NCBI GenBank assembly: GCA_001931875.2
Contig: MSJH02000815.1
Coordinates: 1 to 64,000 of the forward strand
Direction: 5' to 3'
DNA length: 64,000 bases
Source of the DNA: Byssochlamys sp. IMV 00236
Taxonomy: Eukaryota; Ascomycota; Eurotiomycetes; Eurotiales; Thermoascaceae
Positions within the stretch are counted from its first letter, which is position 1, and every line of letters starts with the position of its first letter. Shown here one piece after another: positions 22,884-33,474 of the stretch. The position numbers were made by a program, and so were the translations under genes. The notes beneath the pieces were generated by a model. The model had not been told where the DNA came from. It ran no database searches and was given only the letters and a program-made list of their open reading frames with translations.

Positions 22884-23643
22884 GCCCTCAGGCACCTGGC
22901 AGAGCCGGTCACGGGGCTAGTTACCTGATTAGTCCATGGAACAAGCCAAAGCTCACAAATGATATTGCAGAGCTGAACGTTATTATGTATTACCGGCCGG
23001 CCCGGAAGAGAGCCGCCGCAAAGAATGAGTTGGCATTGCAATGATCGAAGGGTGTGGCGGGGTCTTTACCAGGTAGGGGGTTGGAAGCACGAAATATCCA
23101 ATTATACTTCAATCCCTGGCTATTCAAACACCATCTGGGATAGACTCGGTGGGGGATACTGCGTCGTTAACGGGCACTTCAAGGACCGCTGGGTATTCTC
23201 GAGACCGGAACGTGGTGAACGCAGCAGAGAAGACGTCGTCCCGCCCTGGAGGCGTTGGCGGATCATCGTTGTTCCGCCATATCATAGCATGATGCTGGGA
23301 TAATCGTTAGCTTGGCGTGGTTAGTTATTAATACTTGATAACTTAGGTGATTATTACTGGAGCTTTATTGTCAGTGACAAAGAACAGTTTAGCAGCTACG
23401 GTATCAAAATCAGCAATATAAACCATCACTGACTGCGCTAAGATAGGGCTGGATTAAAACCCGTAAGCATAATCTACCTACCTTACTACACATCGCGAAC
23501 AGGGGTTTTTATACCTGGCCCATAACAAATTAGCAGATGATATGCTATTACGTAGCTAGGAACAGACGCGACTTCTTTAATTGCCGTCTGTTCACCGACA
23601 TTTCAGCTTTCATCTTCAACCATCCTGTGTTCTTTCATCCATC
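22884..23643. promoter_or_regulatory. Divergent region between the Spt10-like and LanC-like genes
   Basis: 760 bp between the head-to-head starts. On the minus strand, 23285-23132 is an open stretch that may be a first exon of the Spt10-like gene. The part at 23300-23640 is AT-rich and presumably regulatory. No sure factor site is seen. Confidence 0.5.
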
Positions 23644-25489
23644 ATGGAAGGACATCAGCTTCCACAATATCATCGAAACAATCTATCTCCCGCCAAAATT
23701 GACAAAGAATCGCTGCAGACGATATTCAGGGAGCTACAAGCCGCAATTCGACATGGAGTCGACCTCCTCCAAAACAATGTCTCCCTACCAGACGACCCAA
23801 AGGAATATGGCAGCATATACAGTGGTACCGCAGGTACATGCGAATTTTCATTCATCCATTCAATTGTACACGTCCAAAGAATAAAAACCAAAACCAAAAA
23901 AAGAGCACAGAAAAGCTGAAATATTATGTAAAACCCAGGCGTCGCCCTCGCATTCATCAGGTTGCATTATCAAGCCAAATCTCTCGTTATGGACGATAGT
24001 GATCCCCCCATGCCGGATTTTCGCACCTTGGCTCGCGAAAGGGTTCTTCAAAAGGGACCGCCCATCCGGTTAGATGATAAACGTTTCTCGCCTCTAGGCA
24101 CCCGCAAGTTCAGTGCTATATATGTGCGATGTTTGGAAAAATGCTTTTTCAATCGCAGAGGCGCGGGTGTTCATCTTCGTGCTAATGATATCGGTGATAT
24201 CGCTGCGGTGGATATGCATGCCTCCCACGATGCGATAAGGTTTCCGCGTAAATTCCGTGATCCAGATGAACCGGAACCCCCAGGGGAGGAGGTTTTGTAT
24301 GGGCGCGCGGGTTTACTCTGGGGTCTGGAGAATCTGTAAGCACATCCGTTTGATGATGAGAATCAGTACTCTTTACGTTCGGTCTTCTCTCACACTCAGA
24401 GTCTGGTTGATGTCATTATACAGAATGGCAAGATTGGCGCGGAGGATGTTTGGGTAAAGAAGCATGGTGAAAAAGGTCCATTGCCGTTGACATGGACGCG
24501 GGTTGATGGACGATGTAATCTCGGCGCGTGAGCTCTCTCCTTTCACTTGTAAAAGACGTAGCGTGCTCGAATACTAATCAGTGTTTGGCTTGATGAAGCA
24601 TCCACGGAGTCTGTAAGGATGCCCCCCTCGACGTTATGATATCTGCAGCTGACACGTGGGAAAAGGCGGAACATTGACGATCCTCCTACAATGCAAACCG
24701 TGGGAATTGGAATATGACGAAGAGGAGTCTCATTATCCGATTATAGCCGACACAATCACAGAACTATGCAAAATCTGCATCTCCAACAACGGCCACTTAC
24801 CAACATCACTCCCTGTTCGTCCTTCGAATCGTGCCTCACCACTGGTCCAGATCTGCCACGGCGTCCCTGGTCTCTTGCTTCTTCTCGCGACAGCTAAACA
24901 GTTCATTTCCGAGTATGAAAAGCCAGAATGGGACGAAGCCCTTCGGCTGGGCACCGACCGGGTCTGGGAAGAAGGCCTGCTATCCAAAGGCGGTGGTGTT
25001 TGTCACGGACATGCTGGTAATGCATGGCCGCTTCTCTTACTCCATGTTGTCTACGAATACAGCAACAAAAATGCGGGTCAACACTCAAAGTCTGAAGCTG
25101 AACCCAGTGCGGAACGTGGTGGCCGTGTTTCCCGCAGCGCCAGCAGAAAGCAGAACACCACTGGCGACTCCTATCTTGCCAAGGCTCTGGCAATGTTATT
25201 GTACGCGCGGAAGACGCAACCATTCAGCAACAGTGCTGAGGCGCGGCGCAACTTCCGTATGCCTGATCGTCCCTATAGCCTCTTTGAAGGCCTAGCGGGG
25301 ACTGTGTGCGCTTGGGCGGATGCCTGCGCTATAATCCGGATGCGTTTGCGGAAGATGGAACTTGCGGAGCAGCTTGGACGTTCGTTGACTCCAGAGGACT
25401 TGAAGACCGATGAAGCCTTCAGGGAGCATTCACAGTGTTTTCTGGGAATGGTAGGGTTCGGAGGATTAGGCCTTACGGGAGGTCTCTGA
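23644..25489 (+). pseudogene. LanC-like protein gene with in-frame stop codons
   Basis: Exon 1 (23644-23833) and exon 2 (from 23939) join cleanly: YSGTAG-GVALAFIRLHYQ. The frame ends at TAA 24337-24339 directly after LYGRAGLLWGLENL. Yet the same frame continues as AHPFDDENQYSLRSVFSHTQ to KHGEKGPLPLTWTRVDGRCN and GA at 24527, where a GTGAGC donor lies. After the best acceptor (24648), TGA 24650-24652 comes next, then HVGKGGTLTILLQCKPWELE and an open frame to 25489. All seven LanC barrel repeats are recognisable, and both zinc-site CHG motifs remain (QICHGVPG and GGVCHGHAG). LanC-like proteins are (alpha/alpha)7 barrels related to lanthionine cyclases; fungal roles are unknown. A 31-bp or 64-bp intron removing the TAA would break the frame. 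I infer recent inactivation, with sequencing error or unusual splicing as alternatives. Confidence 0.7.
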
Positions 25490-25909
25490 GTAGATGGCAG
25501 GCAAGTTGATCTTTTTTTATTGAGTTTTCAATTTCTCTCTGATCGGTTACACTGCAGATCGTAGTCTTTCTCTCAAGTAACTCTACGACTTTGATACGAA
25601 ATAGGAATAGCAGGTTATTTTTTTGCTGTCTTTTGAGGAAGAATGAGATCGTTGACATGTAATGGGATATTTGTTTCAAGATAACTCGAAAACTAAACGA
25701 TTATACCATACATCACGTAGTATATCTTTTGCCAAGTACCTTCTAATCCAACCAAGTTCCAATTCCAGTTCCATATCAGAGGACTCCATCGATAACCTAA
25801 TCACCTCCAAAACGCCATGCTGAATGCTCAATCAATGCCACAAACTAGAAGAAGAAACGTCTTGACCGTGTGTCATGTCCAAAAAAATTGCAGGATAGGT
25901 AATAAGCGT
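25490..25909. other. Intergenic region between convergent LanC-like and gag-like genes
   Basis: 420 bp, AT-rich, with T-runs near 25510 and 25617. I see no gene. Confidence 0.5.
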
Positions 25910-26683
25910 CTACACGACTGTAAAGCCGCCATGATATATTGGCCGCTGACCGGGGATCTCCCTCTTGAATTCCACTCTCTTCGGTGTGTAGTTCGCGCGC
26001 GGCATCTCTGCGACAACTCTCCATCGTCGCCAGCATTTCTCCAGACGGTGATCGCGGTCTCCGCAGAAAGTGCAGCAGAGCTGCTCCTTTCTCTGCTGAG
26101 CGGCTTTTCTCATGTCGGGTTGACTTCGGGCTCGGGACCGCGTCTTTCGTTCCTGCTCTTTGCGCATCTGCTGGACAACGAACTCGTTGATCTCTTCCTG
26201 GCTGGGTCTTTTGGTGTGACCTTTCTGTGGTTGCTGTTCCTTCCTGTCTTTCTGCATCTGCCCCGTGACAAATTCATTGATTTCATCTTGTGTCAGAGCG
26301 CGTGGCTTCGTCCAGTCCGGCGAGGACCGACCCTCACCGGTCTGCTCTGCCTTTTGCAGCATCGCTTTCTCGTACTTGATTGCCTGGCGCGAGAGTTCTT
26401 GAAAGGTCATCTGCTGAGCCGGGTCGGTGCTGTTTACCCGCTTGTCCCGCAGCATGGTCAATGCCCAGTCCTTCCACTCGGGCTGTGTTTCCAGCTTGGA
26501 TAAGAATAAGACGTTGACTTCAAAGTCCTGGAGGGCGAAATAATCGTCGATATTCGTCAGCCCTTCTCGCAGCGCTTGGATAAGGGCAATGAATTCTGCG
26601 ACGCTATCGAAGGAGGAGAAGTCGAGGTTGAGAAACTCGCCGATATAGTGCATGAGGCGTATCTTTTTCTGAGAGGCCTCCAT
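25910..26683 (-). CDS. Gag-like protein with CCHC zinc knuckle, 257 aa, probably retroelement-derived
   Basis: The frame begins at ATG 26683 (MEASQKKIRLMHYIGEF) and ends at 25910. Residues 1-110 are helical and resemble a retrotransposon gag/UBN2-type domain (FIALIQALREGLTNIDDYF, then VLFLSKLETQPEWKDW). A basic linker contains two EEINEFV-like repeats (DEINEFVTGQM and EEINEFVVQQM). A perfect zinc knuckle follows: C-TF-C-GDRD-H-RLEK-C. No protease, integrase or reverse transcriptase frame lies next to it, so it is a solo gag gene, a remnant or a domesticated copy. The frame is open upstream of the ATG for about 15 codons (INPAQQVAPRRDPVAK), then meets TAA, and beyond that NPVVTP and DPLVLSFLDRI. 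This suggests a longer ancestor now broken. Function is not known. Confidence 0.6.
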   Translation of the reverse strand: MEASQKKIRLMHYIGEFLNLDFSSFDSVAEFIALIQALREGLTNIDDYFALQDFEVNVLFLSKLETQPEWKDWALTMLRDKRVNSTDPAQQMTFQELSRQAIKYEKAMLQKAEQTGEGRSSPDWTKPRALTQDEINEFVTGQMQKDRKEQQPQKGHTKRPSQEEINEFVVQQMRKEQERKTRSRARSQPDMRKAAQQRKEQLCCTFCGDRDHRLEKCWRRWRVVAEMPRANYTPKRVEFKREIPGQRPIYHGGFTVV

Positions 26684-27791
26684 CTTTGCGACCGGATCAC
26701 GACGGGGTGCAACTTGCTGAGCTGGATTGATTGCTTCTTTTTAGGGAGTAACAACGGGATTGATACGGTCGAGAAAAGAGAGAACAAGAGGATCTGGGAG
26801 GCAGGGAAACCAGGTACATTAATTAAGAGAGTCGCAGCTGATGGTCAATTGGTTATCAGCCCAGTAGACGCTTTACGTCACTGCAGTAGTCGGCGCCACC
26901 AGATGGTTTTCCGTGTTGTTCGAGCAACTTGAGCCGGTCTTGATGCACGCCAATAACGCCCATTAATGCTGCTAGGATCTTCAAGACCCTGAACTGCAAC
27001 AGAACCCCTTCTGGCTTCTCGTGGATTGCTTGGAGTTCGCTGGTGGTGGTCTGATCGCCGGTGGTAGAGAGCTGTTTGTTTACGGAGTACACTGAATTAA
27101 TTACTTGTACGGAGTAGCTAGGTAACTATCCACTGCGATCAGAAGTATCATATGCCACTGCAGATATGGAAGAAGCTTAAATCCCACCACATGGCGCATG
27201 AAAGATCTGTCATATATGCATTATCACGCCTTATTGTCCGTAAGCAGTGTTGATTGATCCCCTTGATTGGGGGAGTCCGATTCTCAACCGTGCTATCCCT
27301 TCCGGTGGCTGGTGCGGGCGCGGATAATAATGAACCCAATCATGCAAGGGAAAGCGAAAGATTTGGAAAACCATTCTTTCGTGGAGATAATAATACTCCG
27401 GACAGTAATACTTCTCGAAATCGTTCCATGTACAGTACTTAGCAAGTACAGCGGATCCACGGCACGGTTATCCCCGTTTGCCTCAGGCTCACAGGGCTGA
27501 GGGGTTTCGGGGCTGAAATCACTGTTGGAGCAGATCGACGCTCTATCTAATACGTACTCAGCCGCAACGAGTTGGGTCACGCTCTTGGGGGCCAGATTGC
27601 CCGCACACAACCAGTGACACTAATGGTAGTTACTTCAGCCATGTTCTGTCCACAGCTCGATCTCGAGACTACCATTAACTGCCAGACCTGGGCTACTATG
27701 CTCGAAGCTTCAAGGCATACACCAGGCTGAGAGTATGTGTCTCGCTGAGAGGTTCTAGCAACATATAAGTGAGATCCTCACAAACGCGAAA
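26684..27791. other. Region upstream of the gag-like gene, with probable gag-derived remnants
   Basis: On the minus strand, 26856-27092 has an open frame rich in helix formers (SELQAIHEKPEGVLLQ, then VHQDRLKLLEQHG). This may be a 5' exon or relic of the same gag-like gene. The TACGGAGTA word occurs twice, at 27081 and 27108. The rest, up to the ATG at 27792, is the promoter of the F-box/LRR gene and shows no gene. Confidence 0.45.
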
Positions 27792-30497
27792 ATGATAATT
27801 GAAACAATACCTCCGTCATACGAACATGCCACCACCAGAGATGCCTGGTCCATCGTTGCTCGTTATATACCTTCCAGTGATCTCTGCGCTGTCGCGCTTG
27901 TCTGCAAGAGATGGCACGAGCTATTCATGCCGTTTCTCTGGGGAGACCCAGCCTCCCATTTTGGGACGGAAAATGATGCGGTCTATGGTGAGATCCATGC
28001 TAACTAAGGAAAAGAATGGAAAACTGATCTCCGCGGAGTCGCTCTCACCCGCTTTCGAAGAACCCTGAAACGAGCACGGCTCAGCGTCAGGATGCTGACC
28101 CATACTCTCCATCTGCCTCCCGCTCTTTCGGAGATCTACGATGGCCCCCGTCCGGAGTGGCTCAAGGAGGTCCTAGATTATCTCCCGTGTCTCCAATCTC
28201 TGATAGTGTCGGAGCTGCCTTTCTTTGACCATAATGCCATGGTTGCTTTGAAGCAGAATTCCCACAGTGGGCAGACCGGCAGACATGACTCTCTGCGGAC
28301 GTACAACCTCCGCCTGTTGAAGGCAGAGCGAGAGCCCAATACAACCTCCGTTGGAATTGCAGAAGCCTTATTACGGTTTCCCGCCCTGGTCTACCTGGAC
28401 CTCTCTTATACCACCTCCGCAAGGGACAGAACAGTCCTCTCTACATTATCCCTGTTGGAAGATCTCCAGGTGCTCAAGTTGCGGGGCATAGGTCTCAAGG
28501 ACAGCGACGCAGAATTTCTAGCGAATGCCATCGGCAGTCGCGTACGGTTTCTGGATATTCGGAACAACCTACTCACTGATATGGCCATCAGGTCGTTGAT
28601 GCAGGCTTGCTTAGGATCTCCAGCAATATCTTCGACTGAGACGCAAACAGATCCAGGAATCCAAGGACAACAGCCCACCAGCCATTCGGCGTTGAGCCCT
28701 TATAGCACCTATATACTCAACCGTGCTGATTTGGATGAGCTGATCTTAAGTCAGTTAACGCGTCCTCTGACAGGGAGGTCCCTCGTCGAGAGCTTACCAC
28801 ACGTCGGGGTGACCCACCTCTTCATATCTGATAATCAGATAACCCTCGAAGGAGTTGCAAGTCTCATAGCTTCCAAGAAACTGCATGTACTTGATGTTGG
28901 AACAGTGGATACCGCCGAATCTATCAGAAAGTGCCAGCAGATCAGGGGGGCCACTGATCCCTCTAGTTTCCCTGGCGCTGAGAAATTGATTCCTGTATTA
29001 GGGAGATACGGAGAGGAAACACTGACTTATCTTCGTGCTCATCATGCGGTAGTGACGGCAGATGCTCCGGTCAAGGATGTGGCACCTCTCAGTGCTTTGT
29101 TACCAGAACTTCCGGGCGAGACAACGAGTCCGGATCCGGGACATGCGGTAGAGCTTCCTTCGACGCATGAGATATTCGAACTGCCTGCCGACACTGAGTT
29201 CAGGGTTGAGCTAGAAGACACGTCGATCGGGCCTACTACTGATTTCTACTCTGAGCCCAAACGGGACAGTAACCGGAAGCCCTATGAAGACGAGCCATTA
29301 GATCAAGTGAGACGGGGCTCTGTTTTTGCACCAGAAGTGGTCAATGATGATGTAGTCGACGATGAAGATGCCCTATTGGGCGCCACAGGAGCAGGCTCCC
29401 ACGAGAGTTCTACAAGCTCTCTTGATCCGCGAAGCCGGAAGATCCAAGAACTGATTTCAAAAAGACCGAAAAATAATGGCGTTCCTCGACGGGGTAGCGC
29501 AGCTTATACCTTCCCCTATCTTCATCCTTCTCATATACCTCACATTGATACATTGGTCCTGACCGACGTCCCGTCAACTGTGCCCGCAAATTCCCCAATA
29601 CTATCTTCTTTGATTCGTTTCATAACCGCTTGCTCAGATGAGGCATTGTTGGCTATTCTTCAATCAAAATCTGATTATTCTCTCCCTCCGGGTCGAGCTC
29701 GACTTACTGCTGAGAAGCAGCAAGCGAGAAGTCTCTTCGCGCTTCGACGGCTAGTACTTGAGATTGCTCCTGACCACAAAAAGAACCGCCAAACGCCAAA
29801 CTCCTGGAAACCACTTGATACAAGACTTAACTCAACCACAGGAGACCGAGATTCAGAGCAACTTTGGTCCGCAGCCGTGGACGATTTCAGCTTCTTCGAA
29901 GCTGAATGCGGTATTCCTGACAACGACCAGGGGAAATACTTCCCCATGGCAATTTTGAATCAGAAAGTCAGTCTTACTCCTGAAGACGACGACTCGATCC
30001 GCTCTGCACATTCGGGACTCGGCTCTCCTCGATCAGCAACGGGTCTAACCCCCAGTCCAAGCACCCACTCTTGGGGAGCGTCACCGTCGAACAATGATGA
30101 GCGCCATTCTAGATACGCAGGCAGCGAGATAGAGCGACAGCAGTATCCCAAAGAGGCCCAAATCGATCTCGTCGCTGCACTAGCAGCCTTCCGGCGATCG
30201 AAGAAAGCAGAATATGAGGCACTTCTCAGGGCACACCGAGAACAAAGGCACGTTTCTGGAGACGCATCGTCTCTGCTGTCGCCTCGTTTGACAATGTCCT
30301 CTTTGTCTGGATATCCGTCTCCATCGCTGCCTCCAACCCCGACGACCCCCACGTGGCCAGTGCGACCTATCCCACTTTCCGTGGAGGGACACTGGAAGGG
30401 TGAAGTGAAGATCGTGAGGAATGCGGAGCCTCGGGGTAGAAGTGGCGTTGTGGATATGTACGGTAATTACTTCGAGAAGGGGTATCTATACCCTTAA
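27792..30497 (+). CDS. F-box-like, leucine-rich-repeat protein, 884 aa
   Basis: Two exons: 27792-27987 and 28039-30497. The 51-bp intron (GTGAGA to GGAG) joins ENDAVYG to VALTRFRRTLKRARLSVR. The N-terminus has an F-box-like helix set at residues 15-50 (SIVARYIPSSDLCAVALVCKRW, shown in part by its LVCKRWHELF core). Leucine-rich repeats follow at about 110-290 (FPALVYLDLSY, LQVLKLRGIGL, VRFLDIRNNLL, VTHLFISDNQI). The rest is low-complexity, with acidic and Ser-rich stretches and a Pro-rich end (SPSLPPTPTTPTWP). F-box/LRR proteins are usually substrate receptors of SCF ubiquitin ligases; here that is inference from architecture. The gene looks conserved and intact. Confidence 0.82.
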
Positions 30498-31045
30498 AAG
30501 GAAAATAAGAGTAGCATGAATGCCAACATCTACAGTTTGCTTAAGATACTTACGGTCTAATGGCCATTTCACTCCATAAAGGTGAATATGGGGTTTTACA
30601 GATGGAAAAATGCAAGTGAGAGACCGCAAGTAATCCGTGTCGTATGTCTGGCATAATTCTGGCTTAAAAGGTACATTTTACCCGCGCCTTAGTCAAAAGA
30701 AAGAAAACCCATCCGCAGAGGAATTCTCGCAGTTCATGACGCGGAATTTCTCCATTTTTTTCCCCCTGGTCTCCGTTCTTCCTGATGTAATTTTTTGTGC
30801 TTAATTGGACAGATTTTTTTCCTTTTTGTCTTGCCATGTCCTAGCCATCATTACCGACACAAAAAAAGAAAAGGGAAAAGGAGCAGTCTCCATATTCCTT
30901 CCCCTTTCTCCTCAGGGCTCCATTGACAACCGACGTTTTCCATGTTATCCCGCAGCTGTCCCTTCGCCCAGAAGGAAACACCGAAACCCACGCAGATCAA
31001 GCAAGGAAGGAAGAGAGAAAAGAGAGAAGTAATTAAACTACTCCC
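30498..31045. other. Intergenic region between convergent LRR and RPS26 genes
   Basis: 548 bp, both 3' flanks. T-runs lie near 30758 and 30790-30825. I see no gene. Confidence 0.6.
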
Positions 31046-31837
31046 TTACAGAGCCTTGGTGGCCTGCTGGGGGGTGATCTTCTTGCCATCCTTGTTGTAG
31101 CGAATGCGGGGGGGAGGGGCACGGTTGCGACGACCCTCTCGGGAACGGACGCTGTTAGGAGAAATTATCCGTCAGTAAATCCATTGATTCCACATTGAAC
31201 GATACCGGCTCGGAGATAAAAGAATCTCCTGGTTCGAAACGGGGAGGTTTTTCCTGATGGAGCGGTTTCGAGGGGTCATCCATACCGAACAATCTTGCCG
31301 TGGATAGCGCAGGAGACACAGTACTGCAGCTTCAGGTACATCTTGGGGACGGCGTAGTCGGCGAAGACGGAGGCGTCAGAGATATCACCTGTGATTCGAA
31401 ACTCGTATTAGTCCAATGTTCTCGCCCGATCTTCCATTCCGCCTTTTTTGTTCATTCTGCGTTCAATTCGAAGAATCCTCGAGAATCTGTGTAGTCCGAC
31501 TGGGAAGACGTACGGATAGCAGCGGACTCAACCATGTTGCGGATGGTGAATCTCTTGATCGCCTTGTCCTTGGGGGTGCATCGCGAGCAGTTGGAGCAGC
31601 GGATGGGCTTGACGTGGCCGCGGCCCTTCTTGTTACGTCCGCTGTGAAGAGAGAAAAAGAGCTCGTCAGCTTGTCATCCTTCCATTGGAATTCCCAAGGA
31701 ATATTTCGACTTCCGGAGAGAAGTTCAATGTCCTTTTCATCAAATTGCCATCGAGCAACGGAAACGACATTTGAATGCGCCGGACCAGATTGTTGGAAGG
31801 GGGAAATCGCTTACTTCGACGCCCTCTTCTTGACCAT
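31046..31837 (-). CDS. 40S ribosomal protein S26 (eS26), 119 aa
   Basis: Four exons: 31837-31815, 31641-31514, 31388-31286 and 31151-31046. The first exon codes only MVKKRAS plus two bases, as in many fungal ribosomal protein genes. The body has the eS26 zinc-binding cysteines ([19 protein letters not shown] and [10 protein letters not shown]), the conserved [20 protein letters not shown], and the C-terminal tail [16 protein letters not shown] that contacts mRNA near the exit channel. All exon phases agree. The length equals the usual 119 residues. Confidence 0.97.
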
Positions 31838-33474
31838 TTTGACGGATTTCTGTGCGACACGTCAGACGGGAAAAGAAGTGTCTGGGGGGAGGTTGTCGCG
31901 TACTTGGCTTGTCGGTTGTGGTTGTCGATGGCACTCGGGGCTCTCGTGATGTGATTCTATCGATGTGTGGGCGGAAGCCCTAGACCCTTAAGCGAGGCCC
32001 CGGTCACGGGATGGCACATTTGCGCCTGAGGCAGCTACCGCATGAATCTAAGGCATCCAAGGCAGCATTTGCCAAGCCTCCGGTGGCCAGTTAAAAAGTA
32101 AGGAAACAAACAGCCTGTAAGCCCCGCGGGTTTGTCTATCTTAGGTACAGTGTTGTTTACAGGTCCGGATGGTCGGATATACTCCTGGTCAAGATCAACA
32201 TCCAGCCTCAGGCCATATATCGGGTTACTCATGTTGACGAGCCACTACTAACTAGGTGTCCTCTATGGCATATTTCCTTATCTACGTTATCAATTGTCAT
32301 GATGCTATCTTCTTGACCGCTAGAAATCGGAATCCGGATTTTGATCCCACGATTGTTCTCATCCGGAATCTTCTCGCTCACTGCATGTCGTTTCTATCTA
32401 GAAGAAGACTCAAATCGACAGTTTGCATGCTTCAGAGCTACCATCCTCGACATTGCTATGAGAGTGAATTATTGTCCCACTAGTTCGGACAACGATGTGA
32501 TGACTTATCATAGCGAGAACGTGCATTGGCCTTTGACTACTTAATTGGCTCTCAACAGTCAATTTGCATTTAGCTACTGTCCAACTCGCTTAACGGTAGC
32601 CAGAAGACGTACAAATCTACCCAGCAGAAATCTAGTGATTGCATTTTTCTCCTCGGGATTTAGGAAGACCGTTGGGGCAATTTTGTCCAAGCCATAGCCG
32701 TGCACATTCTCTGTTATGATATGTTGACTTGAAATAGGCCACGACGTCCGCTTTCTTTTTGATTCCATGTGGCAAGGTATACTGGTCTCCCAGATTTTAT
32801 GTATTTGTCTTGATAACTGAAATACTTTCTGTGGTTGTATGTAGATGGATTTTCGATGAGTTAGCCATTCCATAGCGTAACTACATATACAATCATCGTG
32901 AGGAAAGGTTTCCGGACAACATGAGTGAGACCCTGACCTTTACTACATATATATGATAATGCCTGACAAGCTATATCCACTTTGAACGCGTATCCTCGGA
33001 AATATCAAGAGAAAAACGTGTTATCTTGTAGAATATCAGATAACCTAATGATCACCCTCATGCCTCCCGGCTAGGATCAACTGGGTATAGTCAGGCTAAG
33101 GCTCCTGAAGAGTAGCACACACCGCCATATGACCACGACTTCTTTTTTTCTCGCTCTCAAAACCCCCCATCCACACACAGGACTCTCTTGCACTTCCAGT
33201 GTTCATTTCCAGGCGAGTCGACGGCATCACGTGGGACGCGCCCGGCTGGGTTTAGACTGGTCAGCACCGCCGGAAAGACCTCCTTTAGCCTCCGTTCCAC
33301 CCAGGGTTCCGGCTCCCAGGGACTTGTTTATTCTCCCGCCGCGAGAGAGAACGACGTCCCCCATCTCCCAGACCGGCGTTCCAGATTGCCAGATACCCCT
33401 GTTCGCACGGTCCTGCGCTTTGTTGCTTTCTGCGTGTCCTCTTTCCAGCACGTCGAGTCTGCTTCTGATCCACC
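31838..33474. other. 1.6 kb divergent region between RPS26 and the CBS-PB1 gene
   Basis: It holds the RPS26 promoter on the left and the CBS-PB1 promoter and leader on the right, which is pyrimidine-rich near 33130-33160. A 99-codon minus-strand frame at 32574-32873 has no recognisable domain and was not called. Nothing else is seen. Confidence 0.55.

Noticed and set aside
22896..23131. Intermediate exon between the candidate Spt10-like first exon and the GNAT exon
   Set aside because: Candidate donors and acceptors give an intron that is too short or put a TAG in frame, so I left the start at 22883 and only note the upstream frame.
24336..24399. Intron that would remove the TAA in the LanC-like gene
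   Set aside because: The two available GT-AG pairs are 31 bp and 64 bp, and both shift the frame away from the homologous sequence downstream.
31152..31285. Possible snoRNA in RPS26 intron 3 (GGATGA and CTGA words)
   Set aside because: The box sequences are weak and there is no clear stem or guide match.
32574..32873. 99-codon minus-strand frame in the RPS26/CBS-PB1 divergent region
   Set aside because: No recognisable domain, no splice partners and unremarkable composition. It could only be rescued by transcript evidence.
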